Shown here piece by piece: positions 1 to 9,802 of a stretch of 64,000 nt of DNA; the first letter of the stretch is position 1; every line of letters starts with the position of its first letter. The notes beneath the pieces were generated by a model that made no database searches, had not been told where the DNA came from, and saw only the letters and a program-made list of their open reading frames with translations. This DNA is from Halalkalibacter akibai JCM 9157 (GTDB lineage: Bacteria > Bacillota > Bacilli > Bacillales > Bacillaceae_D), in contig NZ_BAUV01000018.1 in the NCBI RefSeq assembly GCF_000513135.1, forward strand, positions 1 through 64,000. The letters are read 5' to 3'. The position numbers were made by a program, and so were the translations under genes.

Positions 1-19
1 GAAGCATAAAATTATGTCA

Positions 20-62
20 GGAAGGGAGTGAGCGGTAAAAGCCGATAGGCAACCGCAGACTC
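20..62 (+). promoter_or_regulatory. Structured leader hairpin directly before mutA
   Basis: Bases 26-62 can fold into a long interrupted hairpin: GAGT (26-29) pairs with ACTC (59-62), GCGG (32-35) with CCGC (53-56), and GCC (41-43) with GGC (48-50) around a GATA loop. The only Shine-Dalgarno-like stretch, AGGAAGGG (19-26), lies more than 35 nt from the ATG at 63; folding of the hairpin would bring it next to the start codon. This could be a translational control element or the 3' end of a longer leader cut by the window edge. I could not match it to the B12 box of a cobalamin riboswitch. Confidence 0.4.
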
Positions 63-2105
63 ATGGGAAAACAAAATAAAGGAACTGAATTTAGTGAGTT
101 TCCAATTCCAACATATGAACAATGGCGTCAAACAACTGAAAAAGCTTTAAAAGGCCGGTCATTTGAAACGTTATTAACAAAATTAATAGATGATATAGTT
201 ATTGAACCAATGTATCAACAAAAAGACTTAGAACCCTGTTCAACTCCTTTAAATGAACCAGGTGTTTTTCCTTTTTTAAGAGGTAATGAGAGAAAGCCAA
301 AACCATGGTTAGTTAGTCAAGAATTAACAGCAGAGACTCCAAAGCTATTTAATCAAGTCGCCAAGCACGATCTAGCAAGGGGACAAAACGTCCTTCATGT
401 TAAATTATCTAAAGAGATGCTAATAGGTGAAAAACCTAATTTTTCAGAAGATGAAAAGGGGATCTCATTTATTGAAGCAAGTGATATCATTGATGCTTTT
501 GCAGGAATTGATTTACACGAGATTCCTTTACACATTGATGCCGGTGTTGTAAATCTTCCACTTTTAGCTGCATTACAAGCAGCATCAGACCAACTAGAAG
601 GTACAGTAGGGGCTGACCCACTCCATCTACTAGCAACTGATGGTAAGCTGTCTTACTCTCTACACAGCAGCTTTGAATATATGAAGACAGCTGTTGAGTG
701 GGCAAAAGATAAAAATCTTCGCACAGTGTTAGTGCAAACACACACATACCATAATGGTGGAGCAAGCTCAGCTCAGGAACTAGCGATTGCCCTTTCGACG
801 GGTGTATTGTATGTAACAGAATTAATGGAAAGAGGAATCAGTGCAGATGATGCAGGAAAAGCATTGACCTTTTCTGTTTCGATCGGACAGGATTTCTTTA
901 GTGAAATAGCTAAGATTCGTGCCTTACGTGTACTTTGGGCAGCTATTATGAAGGAATTTGGAGCCAAGGAAGAAAGCCAAAAGATGAGGATACATGCTAG
1001 AACTTCAGCATTTACTAAGTCAAAACAAGATCCATATGTTAATTTACTTAGAAGTACAGGTGAGGCGTTCGCTGCTGCAGTTGCGGGAGTCGATAGTTTA
1101 CATGTGACGCCACTAGATGATGCCATCCAAAGTCCAACTACTTTTTCAAGAAGAATTGCAAGGAATACCTCTCTTATTTTACAAGAAGAAGCTTATCTAG
1201 CACTGACGGTTGATCCAGCTGGAGGCTCCTGGTATGTAGAACACTTAACCGAGCAATTTGCTCAAAAAGCATGGGATCTTTTTAAAGAGATTGAATGCTT
1301 AGGTGGCATATATGAAGCTTTAAAAGAAGGGAAAATTCAGACGTGGATCAACTTAACTTGGTCAAAAAGACAATCTCTGATTGAGAATCGTAAACAAACA
1401 TTAGTAGGAGTAAATAAATTTGTTAATGCAAAAGAAAACCTTCCACCAATAAGTGGTCGTAATAAAAAAGAGCAAACAGAATATGCAGGGAAATTACAAA
1501 AAAATGCTGATGCAACAGAGTTTTTACTAAAGAAGCCCGTAACAGTTGAGGGGTTAAAAGAGTTAACTCTTCAAAATATCCCACTCCACCTATTACATGA
1601 ACAATTAAAAGATGGCTCATTTGAAGATGGGGTGTCAGCAATTGAACAGAGACGTGTGGCAGAACCATTTGAACGTTTAAGGGATAAAGCAAAACAGCTA
1701 AAAGAACAGAGTGGTGTATCCCCTTCAGTTTTTTTACTGGGGTTAGGAAAGCTTGCTGAACATAAAGGACGTATGGATTTCAGTAGTGAATTTTTCCAAA
1801 GTGGTGGCTTTGAAATTCAGACAGCCGCGTTTGGAGACAACATTACAGCAGCAAGTGAAGCACATAACTCCCATGTTATTGTCATTTGTGGAAGTGATCA
1901 GAGCTATGAAGAAAATGCGCTAACAACAATTAAAATGCTCTTAGAGAACACAAATAAAAAAGTTCTTCTAGCAGGTCGTCCCAATAGAGATCTAGAAGAA
2001 AAGTTGATAGAAGCTGGTTTATCTGGATTTATTCATGTGAAGTCTAACGTCTATCAAGTGTTAGACGAACTATTAGATGAGATGGGAGGGTCATTCAATG
2101 AGTAA
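63..2105 (+). CDS. mutA: Methylmalonyl-CoA mutase small (non-catalytic) subunit MutA
   Basis: The 680-residue protein has the methylmalonyl-CoA mutase family N-terminus ([21 protein letters not shown]) and the TIM-barrel region through about residue 430. Its C-terminal cobalamin-binding-like domain has no DxHxxG motif, which is typical of the small subunit that pairs with MutB. The heterodimer interconverts (R)-methylmalonyl-CoA and succinyl-CoA in the cytoplasm. It overlaps mutB by 8 bases, so the two are translationally coupled. No in-frame start lies upstream, because there is a TAA at 36-38. The ATG at 63 has no adjacent ribosome-binding site; see the hairpin entry at 20-62. Confidence 0.93.
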   Translation: MGKQNKGTEFSEFPIPTYEQWRQTTEKALKGRSFETLLTKLIDDIVIEPMYQQKDLEPCSTPLNEPGVFPFLRGNERKPKPWLVSQELTAETPKLFNQVAKHDLARGQNVLHVKLSKEMLIGEKPNFSEDEKGISFIEASDIIDAFAGIDLHEIPLHIDAGVVNLPLLAALQAASDQLEGTVGADPLHLLATDGKLSYSLHSSFEYMKTAVEWAKDKNLRTVLVQTHTYHNGGASSAQELAIALSTGVLYVTELMERGISADDAGKALTFSVSIGQDFFSEIAKIRALRVLWAAIMKEFGAKEESQKMRIHARTSAFTKSKQDPYVNLLRSTGEAFAAAVAGVDSLHVTPLDDAIQSPTTFSRRIARNTSLILQEEAYLALTVDPAGGSWYVEHLTEQFAQKAWDLFKEIECLGGIYEALKEGKIQTWINLTWSKRQSLIENRKQTLVGVNKFVNAKENLPPISGRNKKEQTEYAGKLQKNADATEFLLKKPVTVEGLKELTLQNIPLHLLHEQLKDGSFEDGVSAIEQRRVAEPFERLRDKAKQLKEQSGVSPSVFLLGLGKLAEHKGRMDFSSEFFQSGGFEIQTAAFGDNITAASEAHNSHVIVICGSDQSYEENALTTIKMLLENTNKKVLLAGRPNRDLEEKLIEAGLSGFIHVKSNVYQVLDELLDEMGGSFNE

Positions 2106-4245
2106 AATGCCCAATTTCAAAACAATGCCTTTTCCTTCTTTTCAAAAGATTGAACAAAATCCTGAAACAGCGATCTCAGCTTTGACGTTAGAGCAAATAC
2201 CAGTGAAATCAGTGTATTCAAAAGAAGATATTAAGGGAATGGATCACTTAAACTATGTTGCTGGAATCGCACCTTTCTTTCGAGGACCATATCCAGCTAT
2301 GTATAAAGCTAGGCCATGGACAGTCCGCCAATATGCTGGTTTTTCTACTGCAGAAGAAAGTAATGCCTTTTACCGGAGAAACCTAGCTGCAGGTCAAAAA
2401 GGTCTTTCTATCGCATTTGACTTAGCCACACACCGTGGATATGATTCAGATCATCCCCGTGTTGTAGGGGATGTTGGTAAAGCAGGAGTAGCGGTTGATT
2501 CTATTCTTGATATGAATATATTATTTGATGGAATTCCCCTTGATCAAATGTCGGTTTCAATGACTATGAACGGTGCCGTCTTACCGATTATGGCGTTCTA
2601 CATCGTAGCGGCCGAAGAACAGGGCGTTTCTCCAGAGAAACTAACAGGAACGATTCAAAATGATATTTTAAAAGAATACATGGTTCGTAACACATATATA
2701 TATCCTCCTAAACCATCAATGAAAGTAATTGCGGATATTTTTGAGTATACGTCCCGGTATATGCCGAAATTTAATAGTATAAGTATTTCGGGTTATCACA
2801 TGCAAGAAGCCGGTGCTACTGCTGATATAGAATTAGCTTATACGTTAGCGGATGGACTTGAGTATGTTAGAACAGGGATTGCAGCAGGCTTAGATATTGA
2901 CCAATTTGCTCCAAGGTTATCATTTTTCTGGGCAATTGGAATGAACTATTTCATGGAAGTAGCAAAAATGAGAGCGGGTCGCCTGATTTGGGCTAAATTA
3001 ATGAAGCCATTTGATCCAAAAAATGAGAAGTCATTGGCACTCAGAACACATTCTCAAACATCTGGATGGAGTTTAACAGAACAAGATCCATACAATAATG
3101 TAATACGTACTTGTATCGAAGCAATGGCAGCTGCTCTTGGTCATACCCAATCGTTGCACACCAATGCCTTGGACGAGGCGATTGCTTTACCAACTGACTT
3201 TTCTGCTAGAATCGCTAGAAATACACAACTATATTTGCAAGAAGAAACAGGGATTACAAATGTGCTCGATCCGTGGGGAGGCTCTTTTTACCTTGAATCA
3301 TTAACGGCTCAATTGGTTGAAAAAGCATGGGCCCATCTTCAGGAAATTGAAGATCTAGGTGGTATGGCTAAGGCAATCGAGACGGGATTACCGAAAATGA
3401 GAATTGAAGAAGCCGCTGCAAGAAGACAAGCGCAGATTGACTCTAAGAAAGAAACCATTATAGGAGTAAATAAATACCGGTTAGATCAAGAGGAAGAACT
3501 AGAAATTCTAGATATTGATAATACAGCGGTTCGAGAAGCACAATTAAAAAGATTGAAGATTTTAAAGGAAAATAGAGATGGACAAAAAGTGCAAGAAACA
3601 TTACGAGCGATTACAAAAGCAGCTGAAACAGGAGAAGGTAATCTACTTGAGTTAGCAGTAAATGCTGCAAGAGCTAGAGCAAGCCTCGGAGAAATCTCAA
3701 TGGCATACGAGAAAGTAGTCGGCCGTCACAAAGCGATTATTCGCTCGATAAGTGGTGTGTATCGGTCAGAATTTGGAGAGAAAGAAGAAATGAAGGTTAT
3801 TAGACAACTAACAGATGATTTTGCAGAGAATGAAGGTCGTCGTCCTCGAATTATGATAGCAAAAATGGGTCAGGATGGTCACGACCGGGGTGCAAAAGTT
3901 ATCTCTACGGCTTTTGCCGATATGGGGTTTGATGTGGATATTGGTCCTTTGTTTCAAACGCCTGAAGAAGCTGCTCTGCAAGCGGTTGAAAATGACGTTC
4001 ATATTTTAGGAATGAGTTCACTTGCCGCAGGTCATAAAACACTTTTGCCTCAAGTTGTAGAAGAACTCAGAAAGTTAGGAAGAGAAGATATTCTTGTGAT
4101 TATTGGAGGAGTTATTCCAGCTAAGGATTACGAATTTCTAAAAAAGAATGGTGCAGCAGCTATATTCGGACCCGGAACCGTGATTCCAATTGCGGCACAA
4201 CAAATAATGGTCGAGTTAAATAAACGACTAGGATATGAAGAGTAA
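2098..4245 (+). CDS. mutB: Methylmalonyl-CoA mutase large, AdoCbl-binding subunit MutB
   Basis: The 715-residue catalytic subunit carries [11 protein letters not shown] near residue 65, the substrate-binding TIM barrel ([16 protein letters not shown]) and a C-terminal B12-binding domain. The cobalt-ligating DGHDRG motif (DxHxxG) is at about residues 593-598, with a GG motif (VIIGGVIP) near the end. I chose the ATG at 2098, which overlaps the mutA stop, because GGGAGGG sits about 7 nt upstream; an in-frame ATG at 2077 lacks a ribosome-binding site. Length and motifs are complete, so the enzyme should be active with MutA. Confidence 0.96.
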   Translation: MSKMPNFKTMPFPSFQKIEQNPETAISALTLEQIPVKSVYSKEDIKGMDHLNYVAGIAPFFRGPYPAMYKARPWTVRQYAGFSTAEESNAFYRRNLAAGQKGLSIAFDLATHRGYDSDHPRVVGDVGKAGVAVDSILDMNILFDGIPLDQMSVSMTMNGAVLPIMAFYIVAAEEQGVSPEKLTGTIQNDILKEYMVRNTYIYPPKPSMKVIADIFEYTSRYMPKFNSISISGYHMQEAGATADIELAYTLADGLEYVRTGIAAGLDIDQFAPRLSFFWAIGMNYFMEVAKMRAGRLIWAKLMKPFDPKNEKSLALRTHSQTSGWSLTEQDPYNNVIRTCIEAMAAALGHTQSLHTNALDEAIALPTDFSARIARNTQLYLQEETGITNVLDPWGGSFYLESLTAQLVEKAWAHLQEIEDLGGMAKAIETGLPKMRIEEAAARRQAQIDSKKETIIGVNKYRLDQEEELEILDIDNTAVREAQLKRLKILKENRDGQKVQETLRAITKAAETGEGNLLELAVNAARARASLGEISMAYEKVVGRHKAIIRSISGVYRSEFGEKEEMKVIRQLTDDFAENEGRRPRIMIAKMGQDGHDRGAKVISTAFADMGFDVDIGPLFQTPEEAALQAVENDVHILGMSSLAAGHKTLLPQVVEELRKLGREDILVIIGGVIPAKDYEFLKKNGAAAIFGPGTVIPIAAQQIMVELNKRLGYEE

Positions 4246-4332
4246 AACATCAATAGCAAAAAGAGGAGGTGCAAGTCTACTTCCTTTTTTTGTTTCTTGA
4301 ATAAGTGATGAAAAGAGTTGCTTATATAGTGA

Positions 4333-4562
4333 GGCGGTTTTCGTAAAGGTTGTACTATTCTATTTATTCTTAATAAGAATTTCAGCGGAATGGAGCGGAA
4401 GCCACTTGACTCCTGCGGGAATAGAGGAAAAGGCAAGACACCACAGTCGGTACGGCGTTGGGGCTTGGCAACACCCCTTGGAAAGCAAGTGGCTGATGTG
4501 TAATGGAGCAGAGCCGTTAAGGCAAAATAATAATAAAACAGAAAAGCTACCGAAAGGAAAAC
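4333..4562 (+). repeat. MITE-like intergenic repeat, copy A (near complete)
   Basis: The copy starts GGCGGTTTTCGTAAAGGTTG and holds the core GAATGGAGCGGAAGCCACTT, followed by GACTCCTGCGGGA and a complementary right arm (GGAAAGCAAGTGGCT). It ends in a degenerate inverted copy of the start. It fills the gap between mutB and meaB. It is imperfectly palindromic, has no coding capacity, and is shared with the copies at 11829-12040 and 19863-20078. I recall similar sequences scattered through Bacillaceae genomes but give no family name. Confidence 0.75.
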
Positions 4563-4583
4563 TAAAAAGAAAGGAGTTGTAGA

Positions 4584-5582
4584 ATGTCAAGTAAAAGACG
4601 AGAAGAGCTGACTTTACAACAATACGTTGACGGAATTCGAACAAACAACCGGGCCATATTAGCTAGAGCCATTACGTTAGTTGAAAGTAACGCCAAACGA
4701 CATTTTTCATTGGCACAAGATGTATTAACCTCTATTATGCCTTACACAGGAAAGTCTATGAGAATTGGGATTACTGGAGTGCCAGGAGCAGGCAAGAGTA
4801 CGTTTATAGAGGCGCTTGGTATGATGTTGGCCGAGAAAGGACACCGTGTAGCTGTACTAGCTATTGATCCTTCGAGTACTTTATCGCAAGGCAGTATTCT
4901 CGGAGACAAGACACGAATGGAGCAATTGTCCCGGCATGTTAATGCTTTTGTGCGGCCATCACCTGCAGGTGGAACTTTGGGTGGTGTGGCAAGAAAAACG
5001 AGAGAAACTCTATTGTTATGTGAAGCGGCTGGTTACGATATTATTATTGTTGAAACAGTAGGAGTAGGCCAAAGTGAAATTACAGTCAGGTCTATGGTTG
5101 ATTGTTTTTTACTTTTAATGCTTACTGGTGCAGGAGATGAACTGCAAGGGATGAAAAAGGGTATTATGGAATTGGTCGATATCATGTTCATTAATAAAGC
5201 TGACGGTGAAAATCTAGTAGCAGCTGAAAAAGCAAAAATAGAATTTCAACGTATTCTTCATATGCTCCCTGGAACAACTGAAGGGTGGATTACGGAGGTA
5301 AGAACAGTTTCTGCACTTACCGGAAATGGAATTGAGGAATGCTGGGAATCACTAATTAAATTTCAGGAGCATATGAAAGCAACAAACCAGTTTGAAGAAA
5401 GAAGAAAACAACAAGCTGCAAATTGGTTTCATTCTTTATTAGAAGAACAGATTTTAAAGGACTTTTATAACCACACGCTAATATTAAAAGATCTTCAGAG
5501 CGTGAAACAAAAAGTGATATCGGGTGAGACGAGTGCGACTAAAGCAGCATTATCTTTATTGGAAAAATTTAGAGATAGTTAA
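4584..5582 (+). CDS. meaB: Methylmalonyl-CoA mutase-associated GTPase MeaB (ArgK family)
   Basis: This 332-residue G3E-type GTPase has its Walker A motif GVPGAGKS at residues 65-72. Further motifs are AIDPSS, ETVGVGQSE (Walker B and switch region) and NKADG (base recognition). MeaB proteins protect methylmalonyl-CoA mutase from inactivation and gate loading of adenosylcobalamin. Its position after mutAB fixes the role; the older ArgK name, as an arginine-transport kinase, is not supported here. AAAGGAG precedes the ATG. A repeat element separates it from mutB, so it may be read through from the mut promoter or have its own. Confidence 0.95.
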   Translation: MSSKRREELTLQQYVDGIRTNNRAILARAITLVESNAKRHFSLAQDVLTSIMPYTGKSMRIGITGVPGAGKSTFIEALGMMLAEKGHRVAVLAIDPSSTLSQGSILGDKTRMEQLSRHVNAFVRPSPAGGTLGGVARKTRETLLLCEAAGYDIIIVETVGVGQSEITVRSMVDCFLLLMLTGAGDELQGMKKGIMELVDIMFINKADGENLVAAEKAKIEFQRILHMLPGTTEGWITEVRTVSALTGNGIEECWESLIKFQEHMKATNQFEERRKQQAANWFHSLLEEQILKDFYNHTLILKDLQSVKQKVISGETSATKAALSLLEKFRDS

Positions 5583-5672
5583 ATGTAGGACAAACAGATT
5601 CCAATTCAATGAATTTTCAAGTAAAATAGTACTAGATTATGAGAAGGACATCATTGACTTGGAGGCGGAAAC

Positions 5673-6746
5673 ATGAGCGATTGCCAAAGGTGCAGTCAAT
5701 TCCCTGATTTAGAATCAAATGGTTCTTTATTATTTTATAGTAAGAATTCGGGATTACAAGCTAATTTGAAAAAGGACGAAATTGCAAGGTTATCTGATGG
5801 AATAAGTGAAGAAGATCGTATCGTTTCTATTAATTATTCTTCCTACAATCAGATTGATCAAATATTAAATCGTGTTAACCAATTGTTTACTATAGATCAG
5901 AAAAAAGCTCTGCTAGGAAGTTATTCGAGTAGTGATAATCAAGAGCAATTTATCAATATGGCTCCTTTTCAGCAATTTTACGAGCGGCTACAAAACCGTG
6001 ATTATTTAACGATTATTAATCAAAGGTTATTTACACAACATCTACAACCAATTGTAAAGTTGCAGAAAAATAACGCAGAGATTTTTGGGTATGAATTCTT
6101 AGTTAGACAATCAACACCTTCATACCCGTTTTTTCCAAGTGAGTTGTTTTCCTACTCTCAAAAAGCTGGACTACAAGCCAATTTAGATAGTCAAGCAAGA
6201 ATTAGTTCAATCGAGCTGAGTTCTAAACTGCTGAAAAATGGGACTAAACGGTTTATCAATTTCTTACCTTCTTCTATATATGATCCTGCTCATTGTTTAA
6301 AGAGTACGTTTCGTGCTGTTGAACAATTTGGAGTGGACCCAGCAGATTTAGTATTTGAAGTGGTTGAAACCGAAAAAATAGATGATATTAACCATCTTAA
6401 ATCGATTTTCAAAACGTATCAGGAAAACGGGATAAAATTAGCTTTAGATGATTTAGGGGCTGGCTTTTCTACTTTAGATGTTTTAAAAGAATTAAAACCA
6501 AATTTTGCAAAAATAGATCGTAACTTAATTGATTATTGTGACCAATATAATGTTAAACAAGAAAAGATTAAGCAAATCGTTCAGTTAGCAGAGGACTATA
6601 ATATTACATTGCTAGCAGAAGGAATTGAAAGAAAAGAAGAAGCCGAGTTCTGTATGGATCTAGGAATTCCACTTGCACAAGGATATTACTTTGGGAAACC
6701 CCAGGCCAAACCATTACAACAGGATTTGAAATTAATGAAGATGTAA
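5673..6746 (+). CDS. EAL-domain cyclic-di-GMP phosphodiesterase
   Basis: The 357-residue protein has a C-terminal EAL domain (about residues 115-350) that hydrolyses c-di-GMP to pGpG. The signature is YEFLVRQ (Glu141 of the E-x-L motif). Other catalytic motifs are FEVVETE, LALDDLGAGFS, FAKIDR (catalytic Lys), LLAEGIE and QGYYFGKP, so all metal and catalytic positions appear intact. The N-terminus (about residues 1-110) contains a CxxC pair at Cys4/Cys7 and no recognised sensor; it has no membrane segment. GGAGG precedes the ATG. Its link to the upstream mut genes is unclear, and a terminator follows. Confidence 0.88.
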   Translation: MSDCQRCSQFPDLESNGSLLFYSKNSGLQANLKKDEIARLSDGISEEDRIVSINYSSYNQIDQILNRVNQLFTIDQKKALLGSYSSSDNQEQFINMAPFQQFYERLQNRDYLTIINQRLFTQHLQPIVKLQKNNAEIFGYEFLVRQSTPSYPFFPSELFSYSQKAGLQANLDSQARISSIELSSKLLKNGTKRFINFLPSSIYDPAHCLKSTFRAVEQFGVDPADLVFEVVETEKIDDINHLKSIFKTYQENGIKLALDDLGAGFSTLDVLKELKPNFAKIDRNLIDYCDQYNVKQEKIKQIVQLAEDYNITLLAEGIERKEEAEFCMDLGIPLAQGYYFGKPQAKPLQQDLKLMKM

Positions 6747-6770
6747 ACAGACAGTAGATTGACAGACTAA

Positions 6771-6822
6771 AAAAGGGATATTCTAAAAAGGTTAATACGA
6801 ACCTTTTGGAGTATCCTTTTTT
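6771..6822 (+). terminator. Rho-independent terminator after the EAL gene
   Basis: AAAGGGATATTC...AAAAGGTT pairs with AACCTTTT...GTATCCTTTTTT, and the structure ends in a T run. Confidence 0.8.
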
Positions 6823-6842
6823 AACGAAACTTAACTTATGTA

Positions 6843-6898
6843 TTAATATTGCTGAAACTTAGTGAAATGGAGCGGAAGGCACTTGACTCCTATGGGAA
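6843..6898 (+). repeat. MITE-like repeat, 5' core remnant (copy B)
   Basis: Only the segment TTAGTGAAATGGAGCGGAAG plus GCACTTGACTCCTATGGGA of the family seen at 4333, 11829 and 19863 is left. Both ends and the right arm are missing. Confidence 0.65.
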
Positions 6899-6950
6899 AA
6901 AAGGATGCCACTTAAAAAGGGTTGTTTTTCCTTTTTAAGTGGGCATTCTT
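6896..6950 (-). terminator. Terminator for the minus-strand radical SAM gene
   Basis: The stem ATGCCACTTAAAAAGG / CCTTTTTAAGTGGGCAT is followed on the minus strand by CCTTTTTTCCC. It lies about 70 bases beyond the stop of the gene ending at 7018. Confidence 0.7.
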
Positions 6951-7017
6951 AAGCAATAAGCGTAATATTTGCAAACTTTTAAGATGCTTGCTTTGAGTGA
7001 GTTTCTCAACGCCTTTT

Positions 7018-8769
7018 CTAAGAGACAGTCAGTTTCATTTTTTCTAGAGGTGCAGTAAAAACTTTTGCTTCGTTTGTTTTCGGATTAAAATAAGCAACCA
7101 TTAAACTTGGTGTTTGTTTAATCTTTTCGTCTAATATGTGAAAAGGAAGCATCTCAATCATCGTATGCTTGTGTAGTTCCTTTTCTGTTAAAGCTAACGA
7201 AGCGAAATTCTCCGACATAACGGAAGGATGATCGGCTAATAGTGTAAGGAATTTTGCTTGCTCTTGTTTAGATAGGGAAAAATCCCACCACGTTTTACGA
7301 GGCTTATGTTTATGGTTTTCAAAGAAATCAATCATCATAAATCCACGTATAACATCTACATTTTTAGTTCCTCGCTGTTGAAGGAATTGATTTAGCCTTG
7401 AGAATAGATCTTCCAATTGGTGGCCAATGCGAGACCAGCCCTGTTCGTCCCAATAGTCGCCAAACTCTTGAAAGAAATCAAAGGCCGACGCAAATTCGTT
7501 TTTAACCAAGAATTCAATCGTACGGTCCATCCGGTGATCATTCCAATATTTTTCAAGAACATCCTCGACTCGTTTCATGCGAATAATTTCATCGAAACTT
7601 AGGACATTATTTTGCAGTATTTCATATGGAGAATGATCCATATACACATAATCATGTTGTTCAGCTCGAATGCGCAAGCCAGTTCCTCGCAACATTTTTA
7701 AGAAGCCTAATTGTAGTTCTTCGGGTCGCATTTCAAATACGTCGTTAAATGTCTTCCGGAAAGATTGATAGTCTTCTTCAGGTAATCCGGCAATTAAATC
7801 AAGGTGTTGGTCAATTTTTCCACCTTCTTTAACCATGGTCACCGTTCTTTTTAACTTTTCAAAGTTTTGTCTACGCATAACAAGTTCATTAGTTGTGTCA
7901 TTTGTAGATTGTACACCAATCTCAAAACGAAAAACACCAGGAGGGGCATGTTCATTTAGATAAGTTAATACTTCTGGTCTCATGATATCGGCCGTAATTT
8001 CAAACTGAAAAACACAATCTTGGTGATTTTCGATTAAGAAGCGAAAAATTTCAAGAGCATAATCTCTTTTAATGTTAAACGTGCGGTCGACAAACTTAAT
8101 CAACTTTGCTCCACTTTCAATTAAGAAAAGTAAATCAGCTTTAACTCGTTCAATATCAACATAACGAACACCGACCTCAATGGAAGACAAGCAAAATTGA
8201 CAACTATATGGACAGCCTCGGCTTGTTTCAAAATAAGTAACACGTTTTGAGAGTCCATCTAAATCTTCAGTAAATCTATAAGGAGTTGGGACTTCATCAA
8301 GTTTCAATTTTGGTCTAGGCGCAGTGACAATGATTTCTTCATCTTTGCGATAAGCCAGTCCAAACACCATATGATATTTTTGTGTTGTATTGATTTCCTC
8401 TAATAATTGTTTGAACGTTTCTTCACCCTCACCTACAACAATAAAGTCAACGTTCGTTAGCGTTTTTAACCAATCCGTTACATCATAAGATACTTCTGGA
8501 CCCCCTACAATTATTTTTGTATCTGGGAGAACCTTTTTTAACAGATTTATAACTTTAATGGTTTCTTCGATATTCCATATATAACAACTAAAGCCAATCA
8601 CATCTGGTTTACGTTTATATAAATCAGAGACAATGTTCATAGTTGGATCTTTTATCGTATACTCAACCATTTCAATTGGAAATTCAGGTTCTGCATAAGC
8701 CTTTAAACAGCGTAAGGCCAAACATGTATGGATATATTTTGCATTCAACGTCGTGACGACGGTTTTCAT
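7018..8769 (-). CDS. B12-binding-domain radical SAM protein (DUF4080 type)
   Basis: The 583-residue cytoplasmic enzyme has an N-terminal cobalamin-binding-like domain (about 1-140; VIGFSCYIWNIEET, IIVGGPEVS). A radical SAM core follows, with the [4Fe-4S] motif C186-x3-C190-x2-C193 in RGCPYSCQFC. The C-terminal part (about 400-583) corresponds to the DUF4080 region of this family. The substrate is unknown; relatives are often annotated only by domain. It starts at 8769 behind AGGGG, with its own terminator, as a single-gene unit. A B12 requirement would be shared with MutAB, but no functional link is shown. Confidence 0.88.
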   Translation of the reverse strand: MKTVVTTLNAKYIHTCLALRCLKAYAEPEFPIEMVEYTIKDPTMNIVSDLYKRKPDVIGFSCYIWNIEETIKVINLLKKVLPDTKIIVGGPEVSYDVTDWLKTLTNVDFIVVGEGEETFKQLLEEINTTQKYHMVFGLAYRKDEEIIVTAPRPKLKLDEVPTPYRFTEDLDGLSKRVTYFETSRGCPYSCQFCLSSIEVGVRYVDIERVKADLLFLIESGAKLIKFVDRTFNIKRDYALEIFRFLIENHQDCVFQFEITADIMRPEVLTYLNEHAPPGVFRFEIGVQSTNDTTNELVMRRQNFEKLKRTVTMVKEGGKIDQHLDLIAGLPEEDYQSFRKTFNDVFEMRPEELQLGFLKMLRGTGLRIRAEQHDYVYMDHSPYEILQNNVLSFDEIIRMKRVEDVLEKYWNDHRMDRTIEFLVKNEFASAFDFFQEFGDYWDEQGWSRIGHQLEDLFSRLNQFLQQRGTKNVDVIRGFMMIDFFENHKHKPRKTWWDFSLSKQEQAKFLTLLADHPSVMSENFASLALTEKELHKHTMIEMLPFHILDEKIKQTPSLMVAYFNPKTNEAKVFTAPLEKMKLTVS

Positions 8770-8877
8770 GGGTACCCCTCAATTCTTGAGCTAGTTTCAA
8801 CCTGTATCTTAACATAATTTTAGTCTATTTTTAAAATGTGCGAATAAATGAAAAAGTAGGGGAGTGAATTTTTCTAA

Positions 8878-8915
8878 TAAAAAATGTGCACCGAGAAAGG
8901 TCCCACTGCACATTG
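8878..8915 (-). terminator. Terminator for lipoprotein gene at 8922
   Basis: AATGTGCA pairs with TGCACATT, and the minus-strand side ends in ATTTTTTA. Confidence 0.7.
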
Positions 8916-8921
8916 CTTACA

Positions 8922-9653
8922 TTAATTTTGTTTTATTGGTATCGTTAGCGGAAATTCCCAAATCTGTTCTTGTAACTTAAGTCTTTTAAAAACAAGTGTA
9001 AAACGATCAGGTACTTTATTTGTAAACTCATACGAAGCAGTTAAAAAGTTTTGATTTGGATCATAGCTTGTCCTAGAAAAGGCTGGATAAATCTCTTCAT
9101 TGTCTTGAAGAAGCGATACGGTAAGTCCGTGTAAATCATGGATATCAAATATTTGTAGTTGAATCTCATTTCCTTGAACAGAGACTGTTTCTAAGAAAAG
9201 ATCATTCATTATCTGATTACTCATTTCTTTTTCTAAATCTTGAAAGATAACTTTTCTTTTATAATATGTTGGTTTTGCGTAAACCGTAATATCTAAACTG
9301 TCTAACGAATGACCTGGAAAAGGAGAGTAAAACTGTTTAATGGTAACCGAGTTTTCATCGTTTGCTATCGTTTCAGAGAAAAGAGCTTGATAAACTTCTG
9401 AATTATCATCCGTTATCGTTGAATTCAAAGCGAATAAAAAATCATCTTCAGCCTTATAAGTGTCAAGTAAAGAGGAAGCTGTAACATAAATATAAAAGCC
9501 TTTGTTGCCTTCCCATTCAGCTTCTTCCAAACGATCAAAGGAGACTTGAATGCGATTATTTTCCGCGGCCATTACAAGGTCATTAGATGGAGAATGATCT
9601 TGACAGCCACTTAGAAATAACAACAATGCAAGTAAAGGCATAATTACTTTCAA
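8922..9653 (-). CDS. Uncharacterised lipoprotein
   Basis: The protein has 243 residues. The N-terminus MKVIMPLLALLLFLSGC is a lipoprotein signal with lipobox LSGC (Cys17), so the mature protein should be anchored outside the cytoplasmic membrane. I recognise no domain in the rest, which alternates polar and beta-like segments (KAEDDFLFALNSTITDD, FTLVFKRLKLQEQIWEFPL) and looks like a beta-rich extracytoplasmic fold. It stands alone between two terminators. Function unknown. Confidence 0.8.
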   Translation of the reverse strand: MKVIMPLLALLLFLSGCQDHSPSNDLVMAAENNRIQVSFDRLEEAEWEGNKGFYIYVTASSLLDTYKAEDDFLFALNSTITDDNSEVYQALFSETIANDENSVTIKQFYSPFPGHSLDSLDITVYAKPTYYKRKVIFQDLEKEMSNQIMNDLFLETVSVQGNEIQLQIFDIHDLHGLTVSLLQDNEEIYPAFSRTSYDPNQNFLTASYEFTNKVPDRFTLVFKRLKLQEQIWEFPLTIPIKQN

Positions 9654-9744
9654 ACCAGGTCACCCCATAAAAATCGTTTTTATCAGTTTATCATGATCCT
9701 CTGTAAGAGTCATACTAAAAAAAGCAGGAAATTTCTCGGAAAGA

Positions 9745-9795
9745 AAAGGGTTGTCCAATAGGTCTTTATATGACCTTTTTTAGACAACCCCTTTA
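9745..9795. terminator. Bidirectional terminator downstream of the GerM-domain gene
   Basis: AAAGGGTTGTC...AATAGGTC pairs with GACC...TAGACAACCCCTTT. T and A runs are present on both sides. Confidence 0.75.
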
Positions 9796-9802
9796 GAAGT
9801 TA

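Noticed and set aside
1-62. Canonical cobalamin riboswitch before mutA
   Set aside because: I could not find the conserved B12 box (AGYCMGRAGACCTGCC-like) in the 62 bases available; only a hairpin can be supported.
1423-1692. Antisense open frames inside mutA, mutB, fabF and other genes
   Set aside because: Shadow frames with no ribosome-binding site or family resemblance, lying wholly inside well-supported genes.
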